IMG/VR virus record: IMGVR_UViG_3300031696_000032
Span: 1-31,617 of that record
DNA length: 31,617 nucleotides
Source of the DNA: a virus
Direction: 5' to 3' (one strand)
Shown here: positions 21,420 to 30,628 of the stretch, in pieces
Layout: every line of letters begins with the position of its first letter
Numbering within the stretch: position 1 is the stretch's first letter
The notes under the pieces: model-generated
The model's database searches: none
The model's input: the letters and a program-made list of their open reading frames with translations, nothing else
Told to the model about the DNA's origin: nothing
Translations under genes and position numbers: made by a program

Positions 21420-23125
21420 TGGGGTTTAGTTTAGGTAGTTTTCTAGGTGGTGCAGCAGATGCCGCATCTGAAAGTATGGACAATGCCAAGGTTGACAGGG
21501 AGAAAGAAAGAAAGAAGGTAGAAGATATGATATTCTCGACTTCTGCTAGGCTATTTGAGAATGCAAGTTCTGTACAAAAATCCCGTAGTGCAAAGAAAAA
21601 AGTTGATGATGAATTTATGAATACCCTAATTTCTTCTGCACCTTCCATGCAAAATGACCCTGCAAAACAGGCCTTTGTATTAAGTTTAGATGAAACCGCT
21701 AGAAATGATTTATTAACTATGGTTATTGATCCCTCTTTTAATGCAGAGCGGAGGCCTTTAGTAGATTACTTAGATGCTATAGACGATCCTATTGAATTTA
21801 AAGACCCCGTTACTTTGAATCAACGAGTACAGGGTAAAGTAGTAGACCGTCCTCTGGATAAGAGTTCTTACTATGGTGTGTCTAATACAGAGGATAAAGA
21901 AGTAGATAAGATTGTGTCCTCCTATACAAATTCTTTCAGTGTAGCATATGACATGTCAGCTGCTAAGGCACAGGGACTGCTGGCTAGTGCAACTAACGAA
22001 GTAAAGGTTCAGAGCTTCACTATTGATTGGGTAGTAAAGAGGCGTGATAGAGCACAAGTCGTTGCCCAGACAGCTGCACAGGTTGCTACAGCCCAGCTAG
22101 GAACGGCAAATGGAAAAATGGCTGTCACAGCATCTATGACTACTTCAGCTAATAAACAAATAGAAGCTACCCGTTTAAACTATATACGGAATAGTGGGCA
22201 AAGTGAAGAGTTGTTTGATATTCAGCCAGAAAATCAAGCTAAATTCTTAGCCTCTGCAGAATACAAGGCTGCCACTAAAGCAATCATTACATCTGCTGTC
22301 CAGCGTATGGAAGAAAACCCTGTCATAAAGGAAAGTACTGAGAGGTTCCTAGCGGATTCCTTCCCCGGTAAGTGGGGTGGACGAGTCGGTGGTAAGGATA
22401 TAGAAACTGTAGATAAACTAAAAGATAATGTTTATTACGAAGGTACTTTTACTAATGGGACGGGAATAGCTTTGGGTTCTGTAATTAAAGCTGCGGCTGC
22501 TGATGCTGGTGCAGGTTCACAAGGTAACACAGGTAGTACGGGTCAAGTTAATGTGAAAGATCAAACAATTGTATCTGAGAAAGGTTCAACATACAATAAT
22601 GGAGATGTAACTAAACCTAATAAAGTAGACGAGGGAGTTACTACACCTAAAGATACTAAAGAAATTGTACGTATGAATAATGAATTGAAAACAGCTACAG
22701 GTTCCTATAAAAAGTACCTTGAGCGTCAGCTGGGTGACGATGTAGGCTTTACTATTAAAACTACACCTAGTGAACAAGCTGACCAAGCCGTTAAGGACTT
22801 AAAGAGGCAAGGCATTGAGCTAAAAGAAACAGGGTTTGATACGTGGGAAGAACTAAAGGAATCCTTGTTAGATAATACGGTAGAAGAGAAAATAGGTGGA
22901 TTTGGTAGACGAATTAAATATGTACCTGAATCACTAAACTTACGTACCAATGAAACATCAATGGAAATTGCTATAGAAGAAGGTGATGCGGATAAGGTAC
23001 AGCAGATACTGGATAACCTACAACGTATGTCAAATGCTGGCCCATCCTTTGATATGATGAAGAAGATAGGTGGTGTACGGGGCGATGGTCTACGAGCTTT
23101 AAAGTCTTTATCACAGGATAAATAA
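21419..23125 (+). CDS. Putative internal virion protein
   Basis: The 568-residue protein starts with a Gly-rich, amphipathic segment (MGFSLGSFLGGAADAASESM) followed by a charged helix (KVDREKERKKVEDMIFS). Largely helical, charged sequence follows with an Ala/Gln-rich stretch (RAQVVAQTAAQVATAQLG, about 217-234), a flexible Gly/Thr/Ser region (about 360-400), and a helical C-terminal part. No catalytic motif is seen. Its length and position are compatible with the middle internal core protein of T7-like virions (gp15 is 747 residues), but I find no sequence signature for that. Confidence 0.65.
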   Translation: MGFSLGSFLGGAADAASESMDNAKVDREKERKKVEDMIFSTSARLFENASSVQKSRSAKKKVDDEFMNTLISSAPSMQNDPAKQAFVLSLDETARNDLLTMVIDPSFNAERRPLVDYLDAIDDPIEFKDPVTLNQRVQGKVVDRPLDKSSYYGVSNTEDKEVDKIVSSYTNSFSVAYDMSAAKAQGLLASATNEVKVQSFTIDWVVKRRDRAQVVAQTAAQVATAQLGTANGKMAVTASMTTSANKQIEATRLNYIRNSGQSEELFDIQPENQAKFLASAEYKAATKAIITSAVQRMEENPVIKESTERFLADSFPGKWGGRVGGKDIETVDKLKDNVYYEGTFTNGTGIALGSVIKAAAADAGAGSQGNTGSTGQVNVKDQTIVSEKGSTYNNGDVTKPNKVDEGVTTPKDTKEIVRMNNELKTATGSYKKYLERQLGDDVGFTIKTTPSEQADQAVKDLKRQGIELKETGFDTWEELKESLLDNTVEEKIGGFGRRIKYVPESLNLRTNETSMEIAIEEGDADKVQQILDNLQRMSNAGPSFDMMKKIGGVRGDGLRALKSLSQDK

Positions 23126-23127
23126 TA

Positions 23128-26100
23128 ATGCTAAACAAATTAGACTTTAACCTGCCTACGGATGAAGATCTTGTAGAGCAGGAGAGAGAAGAGGGTTCAT
23201 TAGGCTTTGCTCTAACGCCCTCTATGGACTCCACCGAAGATGATTACAAATTAGACTTCGCCTTGCCTGATACAACATCTGTACCCCCACCTCATATGAC
23301 TGAGCTTGAACCCTATGAAGAGGAGGACTATCTAGCACCTGTATCTAGGGATAAGGTTAAGATGCTTACCTCACTAGGGGAAGACTACAGTGTGGATAAC
23401 ATAGCAAACCATCACGGCCTAGTTCAGACTATGGAGTCCTACTTGACTAAGCGCATAGGTGAAGATGGTATTCGTAAAGAGGGTGAGACTGAGAAAGATG
23501 TAGTAGAGAGATTCCTTACACATATGCGATTTGTTGAAGGTAACACTATTGACACTATGCAAGAGGTAGACTTTTTAAAGGATGAAAAGACTAGTCAACA
23601 AACTAAAGACAACTTTAATATCCTATATACTATGTACCAAGAGATGCCCAACTTTGCTTCTGAAGGTGGTGGTGGATTCTGGTCAGGTGCTAGTGATGTA
23701 CTAACGGCTGCTGTATTTGATCCTGCTACTGCAGTAGGTCTAGGCTTTGGTGGCCCCATAGGTTCTGTTGTTACACAGGCTGTGAAGCAGGCAGGTAAGG
23801 GGGCAGCTACAAGGGCTATATTAGCTACCGCATTGAAGGGTAACCTTGGCAAGATTACTGCTATGACTTCAGTAGAGGGTCTGCTTGGTGCTATGAGTGA
23901 ATCACAGCGTCAGGAAGTTAAACTTGAAGTAGGCATGATGGCCTCTAAAGATTGGAAGGCTATTGGTGCAGCAGGCGCATTAGGTGGGGTGGGTTCTTTA
24001 ATTGGATTCCCACTAGGCATCTCAGCTGCTAAGAAAGGCCTTGCTTCTGCTGGCTTACGTTCAGGTGATCAAGTATTAGCAGATCGCATTAACTCTAAGG
24101 TAACTCGTTCAGGTCGTAACCCTGAAACCCCTGAGGAGATAGCTAACTTTGACCCTATTACGGGTGGTACGTTTGATAGAGAGGGTGCTGAACGCATTCG
24201 GGATGCCCTGTCCATGCCGGACGCCCCGTTTACTCCTCAGATAATGGATGACATTACTAGGGTAAGCACGATAGCTGTTGGAAACCTTATGAAGGATATG
24301 CCACAGAAGTATTTCCAAGATGAAGGAGAGAAAATATCAGATACGGTAATGAGAATTTTAGGAAACTCTGGTGATATAGACGAGGATGTATTAGAGAGAG
24401 CCTTAACTACGACAGGTCTAAACATGGAGGAGTTCTCCCAGTTAGAGAGGCTTACAACAAGTGACGCTGGTAAAACATTGCAACATTACAGTGCATTGAA
24501 ACGGAAAATAAATGTGATGGCAGGTAACAACCCTGAACTCAAGAAGAAGTTAAGGGAAATTTATGGTGAGGGGGATAAAACACGTAGCGTATTCGGTACA
24601 TTCACTGGCTTTGTTAAACGGTTAGATCGTGAGACACGGGCAATGATGGTGTCACAGCTATCCACCACAGCCCGTAACGTAATCTCTGCAGGTGCCTTCC
24701 TTACCTTTGGTGCTGCATCTAAGGCTATAGAGAGTACAATATACCATGCTGCTAGGGGCGTGTCTTCTGCCTTAGGGGGCAATGCTTCTATTCAAGGGAC
24801 TAAGAAGGGTATGCTTGAGATAGGAGAGGATGCATTTAGTACTCTGGGGCAGATGGTTACACCTAAGCAGAACAAGGCATTAGCTGACATGCTACTAAAG
24901 AATAACTCTAGGCTATCCAATACACTATTCCGAACTATGCAAGAGACAGGTGACCAAGATCTAAGTCGTGTTACTAAATGGATGAATGGTTTGAACATGG
25001 CACAAGATCAAGTAATCCGTTCAGGTGTTTTCACTGACAGTGTTAACAGGCAGATGAAGAAGCTTGACTTGGATATGTATGATTACATTGCTAACCATAA
25101 GCCTATTCCAATTGAGGTATTAAAGAAGGGTACTGATGATGCACTAGAAGCTACCTTTGCGAAGATGCCAGAGGCTGGGTTAGCTCGTAAATTCGTAGAG
25201 TTTGTAGAGAGTATGCCACTAGTTCCTGTAATAGGTACACACCAGTTCCCGTTTGCACGATTCATGGCAGACGCAATGTTATTCCAATACAAGTACAGCC
25301 CATTGAACTTCCTTAATGCTGCCAGTGTAGGCATACAAGGTGGGGCAAAAACTATCAAAGCTACTAGGGCATTAGCCTCAGGCACTTTGGATAAGAAAGG
25401 CAAGGCTATGGCAGAATCCGCATTAGTACAGGGTAAGAAGGGTGTAGCGGAATCTGTAGAACGTATCTCTAAAGGTACAGTAGGTAGTGCAGCCCTATAT
25501 GCAGCTTACTTATATCGGGACGAGAATCAAAACTCTGCTTGGTACAACATGAATGATACTAACGAGAACAATAAACCTGTAGATATACGTGCTGTATTCC
25601 CTATGGCACCTTACTTGGCAGTTGCTGACTTACTTGTTAAATGGAAGAATGGAGATTTGGATAGTTCCGAACCTGCAGGACAACTAATGGCAGGTATAGC
25701 AGGTAGCCAGTGGAAGCCTTCACGGGTGCAAGACTTTGTAGGGGATTTATTTGAAACACTAGTTGATGCAGATACCGACACAGTTACTGGGGAGAAGATA
25801 GGTGCTATCTTAGGTGACTGGGCTGGTTCAGTAGCTGGCAGGCCTTTCACTGCAGCACAGATTGGTAGAGATATATACTCTGCCTTTGATGATACTGAAG
25901 CTATTGTACGTGAAACACGGATGGTGAAGGGTGAGGGTATGCAAGAGGTTATGACTAACTCATTCCTGAATCACCTAAAGTCTAAGGTTCCTGTATGGCA
26001 GAGAGACTTACCTGAGTACAGGTCACCTACTACAGGTGGCACAGTACGTAGGCAGAGTGCTGCAATGGCACAGTTCAGTGGTATTAAATACCTTCCTGCA

Positions 26101-26541
26101 CTATCCGAGGTAGAGACAGAGTTGGCTAGGCAGGGTATTGAATCCTATACCATAGTACCTAAGACAGGTAACAAGCAAGCAGACTACTATGCTAAAAAGA
26201 GTATGCCACCTTATGTGAACATGTTACTTAGTAGTACCATTGTATCCCCGTGGTATAAGTCTCAGCCTAAGTTTAAGCAGAGACTAATTATAAAAGGGCA
26301 AATAAACGAAGCAAAGAAGATAGCTAAGATGGTAGGTGAAGGTGAGGCATCCTTAGATGCTATGCGTAATGGAGAAGGATACACTACCTATGATAAAGGT
26401 AAGTGGGCTAAGACACCAAAGGAATCTAGGAAATTAGCAAATGAATACTTTATGAATAACTATGGTAAGACTGTAGAAGAAATGGGTGCCTTTGCAGCTG
26501 GTGCTAAGATTGGCAGAGCATTAGCAGGGGTGTATAAGTAA
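23128..26541 (+). CDS. Large putative internal virion/ejection protein
   Basis: The 1137-residue protein begins acidic (LDFNLPTDEDLVEQEREEGS). It then has Gly/Ala-rich hydrophobic stretches that could insert into a membrane: about 183-215 (AVFDPATAVGLGFGGPIG), 278-305 (AIGAAGALGGVGSLIGFPLG) and 516-535 (NVISAGAFLTFGAASK). Long helical regions fill the rest, including SMPLVPVIGTHQFPFARF around 690-710. It ends with a basic part (GKWAKTPKESRKLANEYF). Size and place match T7 gp16, which spans the host envelope during DNA entry, but no transglycosylase motif is evident; a lysozyme domain is in the next gene instead. Stop overlaps the next ATG (TAATG at 26539-26543). Confidence 0.68.
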   Translation: MLNKLDFNLPTDEDLVEQEREEGSLGFALTPSMDSTEDDYKLDFALPDTTSVPPPHMTELEPYEEEDYLAPVSRDKVKMLTSLGEDYSVDNIANHHGLVQTMESYLTKRIGEDGIRKEGETEKDVVERFLTHMRFVEGNTIDTMQEVDFLKDEKTSQQTKDNFNILYTMYQEMPNFASEGGGGFWSGASDVLTAAVFDPATAVGLGFGGPIGSVVTQAVKQAGKGAATRAILATALKGNLGKITAMTSVEGLLGAMSESQRQEVKLEVGMMASKDWKAIGAAGALGGVGSLIGFPLGISAAKKGLASAGLRSGDQVLADRINSKVTRSGRNPETPEEIANFDPITGGTFDREGAERIRDALSMPDAPFTPQIMDDITRVSTIAVGNLMKDMPQKYFQDEGEKISDTVMRILGNSGDIDEDVLERALTTTGLNMEEFSQLERLTTSDAGKTLQHYSALKRKINVMAGNNPELKKKLREIYGEGDKTRSVFGTFTGFVKRLDRETRAMMVSQLSTTARNVISAGAFLTFGAASKAIESTIYHAARGVSSALGGNASIQGTKKGMLEIGEDAFSTLGQMVTPKQNKALADMLLKNNSRLSNTLFRTMQETGDQDLSRVTKWMNGLNMAQDQVIRSGVFTDSVNRQMKKLDLDMYDYIANHKPIPIEVLKKGTDDALEATFAKMPEAGLARKFVEFVESMPLVPVIGTHQFPFARFMADAMLFQYKYSPLNFLNAASVGIQGGAKTIKATRALASGTLDKKGKAMAESALVQGKKGVAESVERISKGTVGSAALYAAYLYRDENQNSAWYNMNDTNENNKPVDIRAVFPMAPYLAVADLLVKWKNGDLDSSEPAGQLMAGIAGSQWKPSRVQDFVGDLFETLVDADTDTVTGEKIGAILGDWAGSVAGRPFTAAQIGRDIYSAFDDTEAIVRETRMVKGEGMQEVMTNSFLNHLKSKVPVWQRDLPEYRSPTTGGTVRRQSAAMAQFSGIKYLPALSEVETELARQGIESYTIVPKTGNKQADYYAKKSMPPYVNMLLSSTIVSPWYKSQPKFKQRLIIKGQINEAKKIAKMVGEGEASLDAMRNGEGYTTYDKGKWAKTPKESRKLANEYFMNNYGKTVEEMGAFAAGAKIGRALAGVYK

Positions 26542-28211
26542 TGGGGATAATGTCACAGAAGGTAATTGAAGATGAAGCACTTAGCATGGATACTCCTACT
26601 GACTTCACTCTCAGTGGTGGCTTACCCGAAGAGAAGTCCACTTGGGAAGATGTTGTTAGTCGAGGCAAGGGCCGAGTAGATGATGCGGTGCAGTATGGGA
26701 CAAACCTTGTTGAAAAAGGGGCTGATATGGCCCTTAGTGCAGGCAAGGATATTGCGGAAGATGTTATTGAGTACGGAGCAGATGCGCTAGGGTTTGGGCC
26801 GGAGAAACAAATCTCTATTACGCAAGAGGCAGTACTCCTTACAAATGAAATGGTGGATGCTGGATTAATACCGCAACGATACAGAATGCAAATGTTACTG
26901 CCTGAGGTCGGAGTAACGGTGACTAGGGAAAACATTAGTATTGATGGAGAGGACGACAGTGTATTCAATGCTGTGAACCATGCTCTATTCTCCTATGAGG
27001 CAGGGCAGAGTAAGGTTACTGCTGTAGCTAGCCAAGCCAAAGAAGTATATCAGGGTGTAAGTAAGAAGCTAAGTGGGTTAGACCCTAAGACTGAATACCT
27101 TGATTACTTTAACAATAAGTTCGGGTTTAACTTGGCAGAGCAGGGGTTGAGTCGGGAAGAAGCTAAGAATGCTATCATGGATTCTATTGGAAATATAGAC
27201 CAGAAAGGTGCAAGTGGTAAGCTCAGTCGGGGTGAGCCGCTTGTTGGGGGTGAAGTGTTAGCTATTAATCAAGACAATATAGAGTATGGCTTTGCCGCAG
27301 GAGGACTTGTAGCTAATGAAGAACTTAATGTGGATACCCTTAGTGGCTACTCTCTCAGTGGTGGCTTACCCAAAGCAGTCACCCCTGTTGAAGGGGATGA
27401 TACGGCTGCATTGAATGCTGCTATTACAGCTATGCGTAAGGAAGAAGCTAAGGGGTCGGAGCCTACCTTCTATGATATGGATGATCAGGACTTCCCAGAG
27501 GAGTATGCAGCACCTACCCCTACTACTGCTATTACCCAGACAGAAGAAGCTCTTGTAGCGTCTACTGTGGCGCGAGAGGGGGATAGAGGGCTGTCTATAG
27601 GCTCAGTTAACACCGTAGATGAAGCAGTAACCAATGCTGTGTATACAACTGTACAGATGGCAGAGAATGGAGTCCGTTCAGGCTGGAGTAAAGACACTAG
27701 GAAATGGTTACCGCATGACTCTGCTGAAGGTGGTACACCTACTATAGCGTATGGTCACAAGTTTGCTACACAAGCGGAAGCAGATGCCGTTACTGCAAGT
27801 GGGGGCATAACTGAAGCCAAGGCTATTGAGTGGTTCAACGAGGACATGGGTACTGCAAAGGATAGGGCTAAGAGTCAGTATGAAGCAGAGTATACTAATA
27901 AAGAGTGGAAGGACTTAGACGTATTGGGTAAGCTAATGCTTACAGAGGTTGTGTTTAACATCGGTACATTGAAGGATGATGCAGGTGAATACGGGTGGCC
28001 TAGCTTGACTACTGCAATACATGATAAGGACTTCAGTGTAGCTAAGGATCAGTTATCCCGTACATACACTAAGCCTGATGGCACTGTAGAGTCTCTTGTG
28101 AATAGGACAACTGCGTTACAGGGTATATATGAAAAGGTTATACCATTAACTGATTGGACTATAGAACCCAAGCCTGTTGACCTAACTGACTGGGACAATA
28201 TGATAAACTAA
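26541..28211 (+). CDS. Virion protein with C-terminal lysozyme-like domain
   Basis: The 556-residue product has a helical N-terminal part, a middle part with FAAGGLVANEE (251-261), two related segments FTLSGGLPEE (22-31) and YSLSGGLPKA (270-279), an acidic linker, and a C-terminal domain from about 350. That domain has MAENGVRSGWSKD, then PHDSAEGGTPTIAYGHKF, matching the E...D...TIGYGH pattern of GH24 phage lysozymes. Candidate residues are E375, D393 and T401, with a longer E-to-D distance than in T4 lysozyme (18 versus 9). LTEVVFNIG near 467-475 fits the second-lobe helix of such enzymes. It likely cuts peptidoglycan during DNA entry; a role in lysis is possible since no separate endolysin is visible in the window. 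Confidence 0.75.
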   Translation: MGIMSQKVIEDEALSMDTPTDFTLSGGLPEEKSTWEDVVSRGKGRVDDAVQYGTNLVEKGADMALSAGKDIAEDVIEYGADALGFGPEKQISITQEAVLLTNEMVDAGLIPQRYRMQMLLPEVGVTVTRENISIDGEDDSVFNAVNHALFSYEAGQSKVTAVASQAKEVYQGVSKKLSGLDPKTEYLDYFNNKFGFNLAEQGLSREEAKNAIMDSIGNIDQKGASGKLSRGEPLVGGEVLAINQDNIEYGFAAGGLVANEELNVDTLSGYSLSGGLPKAVTPVEGDDTAALNAAITAMRKEEAKGSEPTFYDMDDQDFPEEYAAPTPTTAITQTEEALVASTVAREGDRGLSIGSVNTVDEAVTNAVYTTVQMAENGVRSGWSKDTRKWLPHDSAEGGTPTIAYGHKFATQAEADAVTASGGITEAKAIEWFNEDMGTAKDRAKSQYEAEYTNKEWKDLDVLGKLMLTEVVFNIGTLKDDAGEYGWPSLTTAIHDKDFSVAKDQLSRTYTKPDGTVESLVNRTTALQGIYEKVIPLTDWTIEPKPVDLTDWDNMIN

Positions 28212-28221
28212 GCACAATAAA

Positions 28222-28245
28222 AAGCCCCAATTAAGGGGCTTATTT
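28222..28245. terminator. Bidirectional intrinsic terminator between convergent operons
   Basis: AAGCCCC (28222-28228) and GGGGCTT (28235-28241) form a 7-bp stem around a 6-nt loop. T-rich sequence follows on the plus strand (TATTTGTTT), and on the minus strand the complement of AATAAAAA gives a U-run. It lies 10 bp after the end of the structural operon and 9 bp after the last minus-strand gene, so it can stop both. Confidence 0.9.
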
Positions 28246-28253
28246 GTTTCTAC

Positions 28254-28472
28254 CTAGTGTGTCCACAACTTCTCTGGAGGTGTCCAGCCTAGCTCTATGA
28301 GTGCAGCAATCGTTGCTTCATCTTCAAGCTCTACTATCTTAGTATGCATTGCCTCCTCAATAGACTTCATTGTGATACCTGATACCAACTCAAGTGAACC
28401 ATGATCCTGATTCAGTGTAGGCCTAACAAAGACCTCGCCTCGGAACACTCCCTCCTCGTCTTTAGTACTCAT
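28254..28472 (-). CDS. Small acidic protein, end of minus operon
   Basis: I chose the ATG at 28472 (MSTKDEEGVFRGEV) because it overlaps the stop of the preceding gene as ATGA; a TTG 12 codons upstream is possible but less likely. The 72-residue product is acidic, with a helical region KSIEEAMHTKIVELEDEATI and an ALIELGWTPPEKLW ending. I recall such xLxELGWTPP endings in small phage proteins, but no function. It is the last gene before the shared terminator. Confidence 0.62.
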   Translation of the reverse strand: MSTKDEEGVFRGEVFVRPTLNQDHGSLELVSGITMKSIEEAMHTKIVELEDEATIAALIELGWTPPEKLWTH

Positions 28473-28684
28473 TCTTCCAGCCCCTCTACTATTAAGTTGT
28501 TGTTCCAATCATACCTTATGGGAGCATCTTGCATACATACTATGCTTAAGGGTTCCTTTGGGGTTTCTTCTATACCCTGCCAAAAGAGTATGTAAAGGGT
28601 GCCTGTCATTAGCACACCCCCTAGTAGGCTAGTTGCTGCAAAGCTAAATAAGCTCACAAGCCCCACCACCACAGGCTGCTTCAC
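28469..28684 (-). CDS. Small single-pass membrane protein
   Basis: The frame from GTG 28684 gives 71 residues; it overlaps the end of the reductase gene by 41 bp. Later GTG codons in the same frame, for example at VSLFSF, are also possible starts, the last with GGGG in front. A membrane helix covers about residues 6-34 (GLVSLFSFAATSLLGGVLMT). The rest, TPKEPLSIVCMQDAPIRYDW, is polar. The stop overlaps the next ATG (ATGA). Function unknown; no lipobox is present. Confidence 0.55.
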   Translation of the reverse strand: MKQPVVVGLVSLFSFAATSLLGGVLMTGTLYILFWQGIEETPKEPLSIVCMQDAPIRYDWNNNLIVEGLEE

Positions 28685-30494
28685 CTGCTAGATCTGTTTC
28701 ATCTACTGCCTCAATAACCTTGGTCAAGTCAATGTCATTCAAGCTACGCTCTAGCATGTTGAATCGTTCCTCAGTTATATCTTCAAAGGGTGCTTGTGTA
28801 TAAGTACCCCCATTGTATGGCAGTACAGCAATACCATTGAAGGTGTTACGGTTCTTCCACATCCACTCACCTACATCAGGCCACTCAGTATCCTTAACAG
28901 AGATAGTGCAAGACACATTGTGTGAGTTCTGCCCTTCTCTATGGCCTACCTGTACCCAGTCGGTATTGAATAGACGTACACGTTCTAGCAAGTCTAGTGC
29001 ATTCTCAGTACGTAGGATAGATCCTAGTGGAGCTTTCTGTGGTATCTCTACTACAGCCTGTCCCTCAGGGTTAAAGAACTCGTCTTCCACTAGCTCTGGA
29101 TGGTGCTTAGCTAAGTGCTGGTACAATGCTTCGTTCTTTCCTAGTCTTTGCCTACGAATATAATAGTCGTTGTGCCAAGCATGAATGCCACTAGAAGTCC
29201 CAAGTACACAGCTACTGGTTCCCGAAGGCTTGACAGTAGTGCAACGAGCAGCAACATTAATGCCAAGAAGTAGAGCAACTCTCTCGTTCTCTTTCTTAAC
29301 TTCTTCAGCCGCTTCAACGAGGTCATAGGATAGTATAACGCCAGAACCAATTCCCGTTTGACCAACTCCAATGAGAGCATCACGCTCTGTCGTTTCTTTC
29401 CACACATCACGGAGATAGTGGAAGTCAGTGTACCCAGCTTGTAACGTACCAATAAGAGAAGCTGCTCTTGATCGTTCATTCAAGTCCTCCTGTGATGTTA
29501 TATCACTCACGTTTAGCTCGACTAAATTACAGAATTGATATGGGCGTAACCCGATTTCGCAACATGGATTTGTCCCCCAGTCTTTATCATTACTGAAATA
29601 AACTCCGGGTTCACCTGACCCACTCGCCTCTACTCTCTTCCACAACTTAAGGAAGTCATCTTTAGTAGCACGATGCCGTAGAATAACTGCACTGTTATTA
29701 GCACGACCACGTTGAGGGTTGTCTTCATACCAAGTGCCTACCTTACATGACATCATATCAAGATCATCCATGCTGAACAAGGAGATCAATGCAGCCCTAC
29801 GTATGCCACCTGCTAACACTGCATCTGCAATGTAACACATGAGGTCATGCACTTCTAATGTACTAAGCTTGCGTCCTTTAGCTTCGTCTAGCACTGACTT
29901 AAGTTTGTGAATACAGTCCTTCAATGGTTGAGGGCCGGGAGCCTTACCACCTGAGGTAATCAACATGGCACCCTTAGGGCGTATGTCACGATAGTCAAAC
30001 TCAACTTCCATAAGGCCATTGAAGTAAGACTCCATCAGTACCTTTACTGCATCTGCCCAGCCTTCTATGTTGTCAGACACTAGGAACCTACGCTTACGTT
30101 CCTTAGGGCCACGTACCTCAGGTAGCTGGGTAACATGGTGACGCTGCACAGAGTACCCTACACCTGTACCACCTAGCAGTAAGAACATTGTCTCACTAAA
30201 GGCTTCTACTTCTGACACGGGCAGGTATGCACAGTTAAAGATTCGGTTAGGTGCTAGCTCAATAGGTGCTCCACCAAACTGGAGAGAGCGCATAGACGGT
30301 AGGGCTTTCTTAGCATACACAAACTTATATGCGTCCTCAATCTCTGTGACCATATGCGGATACTTACGCTGGTGCATATGCTTGTTACGGGTTACTAACT
30401 CGTCCCATGTCTCACGCCTCTGTAAGGTGGGGATGTACTTAGCATACTTAGAGAATACTGTAATGTCGCTAAGTATCTTGTTCGATGTTTCCAT
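28644..30494 (-). CDS. nrdJ: Class II (adenosylcobalamin-dependent) ribonucleotide reductase, monomeric type
   Basis: The 616-residue protein keeps the catalytic set of the Lactobacillus leichmannii triphosphate reductase. C88 (FNCAY) and C322 (FCNLVELN) are the reducing pair (C119/C419). N309-P-C311-C-E313 carries the thiyl-radical Cys and Glu (C408/E410), 11 residues before C322 as in that enzyme. C608-x4-C613 at the C terminus (ACGGGACELI) is the swinging thiol pair. SGGKAPGPQPL and VKPSGTSSCVLG are further family motifs. It converts ribonucleoside triphosphates to deoxynucleotides without oxygen or a second subunit, so it depends on cobalamin from the host. AGGAAAG precedes the ATG, and a promoter lies just upstream. 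It is shorter than the 739-residue bacterial enzyme. Confidence 0.92.
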   Translation of the reverse strand: METSNKILSDITVFSKYAKYIPTLQRRETWDELVTRNKHMHQRKYPHMVTEIEDAYKFVYAKKALPSMRSLQFGGAPIELAPNRIFNCAYLPVSEVEAFSETMFLLLGGTGVGYSVQRHHVTQLPEVRGPKERKRRFLVSDNIEGWADAVKVLMESYFNGLMEVEFDYRDIRPKGAMLITSGGKAPGPQPLKDCIHKLKSVLDEAKGRKLSTLEVHDLMCYIADAVLAGGIRRAALISLFSMDDLDMMSCKVGTWYEDNPQRGRANNSAVILRHRATKDDFLKLWKRVEASGSGEPGVYFSNDKDWGTNPCCEIGLRPYQFCNLVELNVSDITSQEDLNERSRAASLIGTLQAGYTDFHYLRDVWKETTERDALIGVGQTGIGSGVILSYDLVEAAEEVKKENERVALLLGINVAARCTTVKPSGTSSCVLGTSSGIHAWHNDYYIRRQRLGKNEALYQHLAKHHPELVEDEFFNPEGQAVVEIPQKAPLGSILRTENALDLLERVRLFNTDWVQVGHREGQNSHNVSCTISVKDTEWPDVGEWMWKNRNTFNGIAVLPYNGGTYTQAPFEDITEERFNMLERSLNDIDLTKVIEAVDETDLAGEAACGGGACELI

Positions 30495-30525
30495 AATCTT
30501 TCCTGTTAATTTATCGGGCTGTATA

Positions 30526-30553
30526 GTTATACTGATTTATTGGTAAATGTCAA
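30526..30553 (-). promoter_or_regulatory. Sigma70-like promoter before nrdJ
   Basis: On the minus strand, TTGACA (30553-30548) and TATAAC (30531-30526) are separated by 16 bp. The expected start site lies about 25 nt before the nrdJ ATG. The element matches the capsid promoter (2585-2612) at 28 of 33 positions including the flanks, with AAATCAGTATAACT identical. It lets nrdJ be expressed separately from the upstream endonuclease genes. Confidence 0.75.
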
Positions 30554-30565
30554 GACCTATTTGTA

Positions 30566-30628
30566 CTAATCTAATATTATCCCTGCTATTAAGAATAAGA
30601 CTATGCCCCCTGATATTACATACTCCAT
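30566..30628 (-). CDS. 20-residue hydrophobic mini-ORF after endonuclease I
   Basis: The ATG overlaps the stop of the endonuclease I gene (TAATG) and the frame runs 20 codons to TAG. The product starts MEYVISGGIVLF and ends IILD; nearly all of it would be one membrane helix with acidic residues at both ends. Start-stop coupling and composition support it, but at 20 codons chance is a real alternative. It ends 13 bp before the -35 box of the nrdJ promoter. Confidence 0.4.
   Translation of the reverse strand: MEYVISGGIVLFLIAGIILD

Noticed and set aside
29141-29479. Second open frame on the minus strand inside nrdJ
   Set aside because: The nrdJ frame carries all family motifs through this interval without a break; the other frame is Leu-rich shadow sequence.
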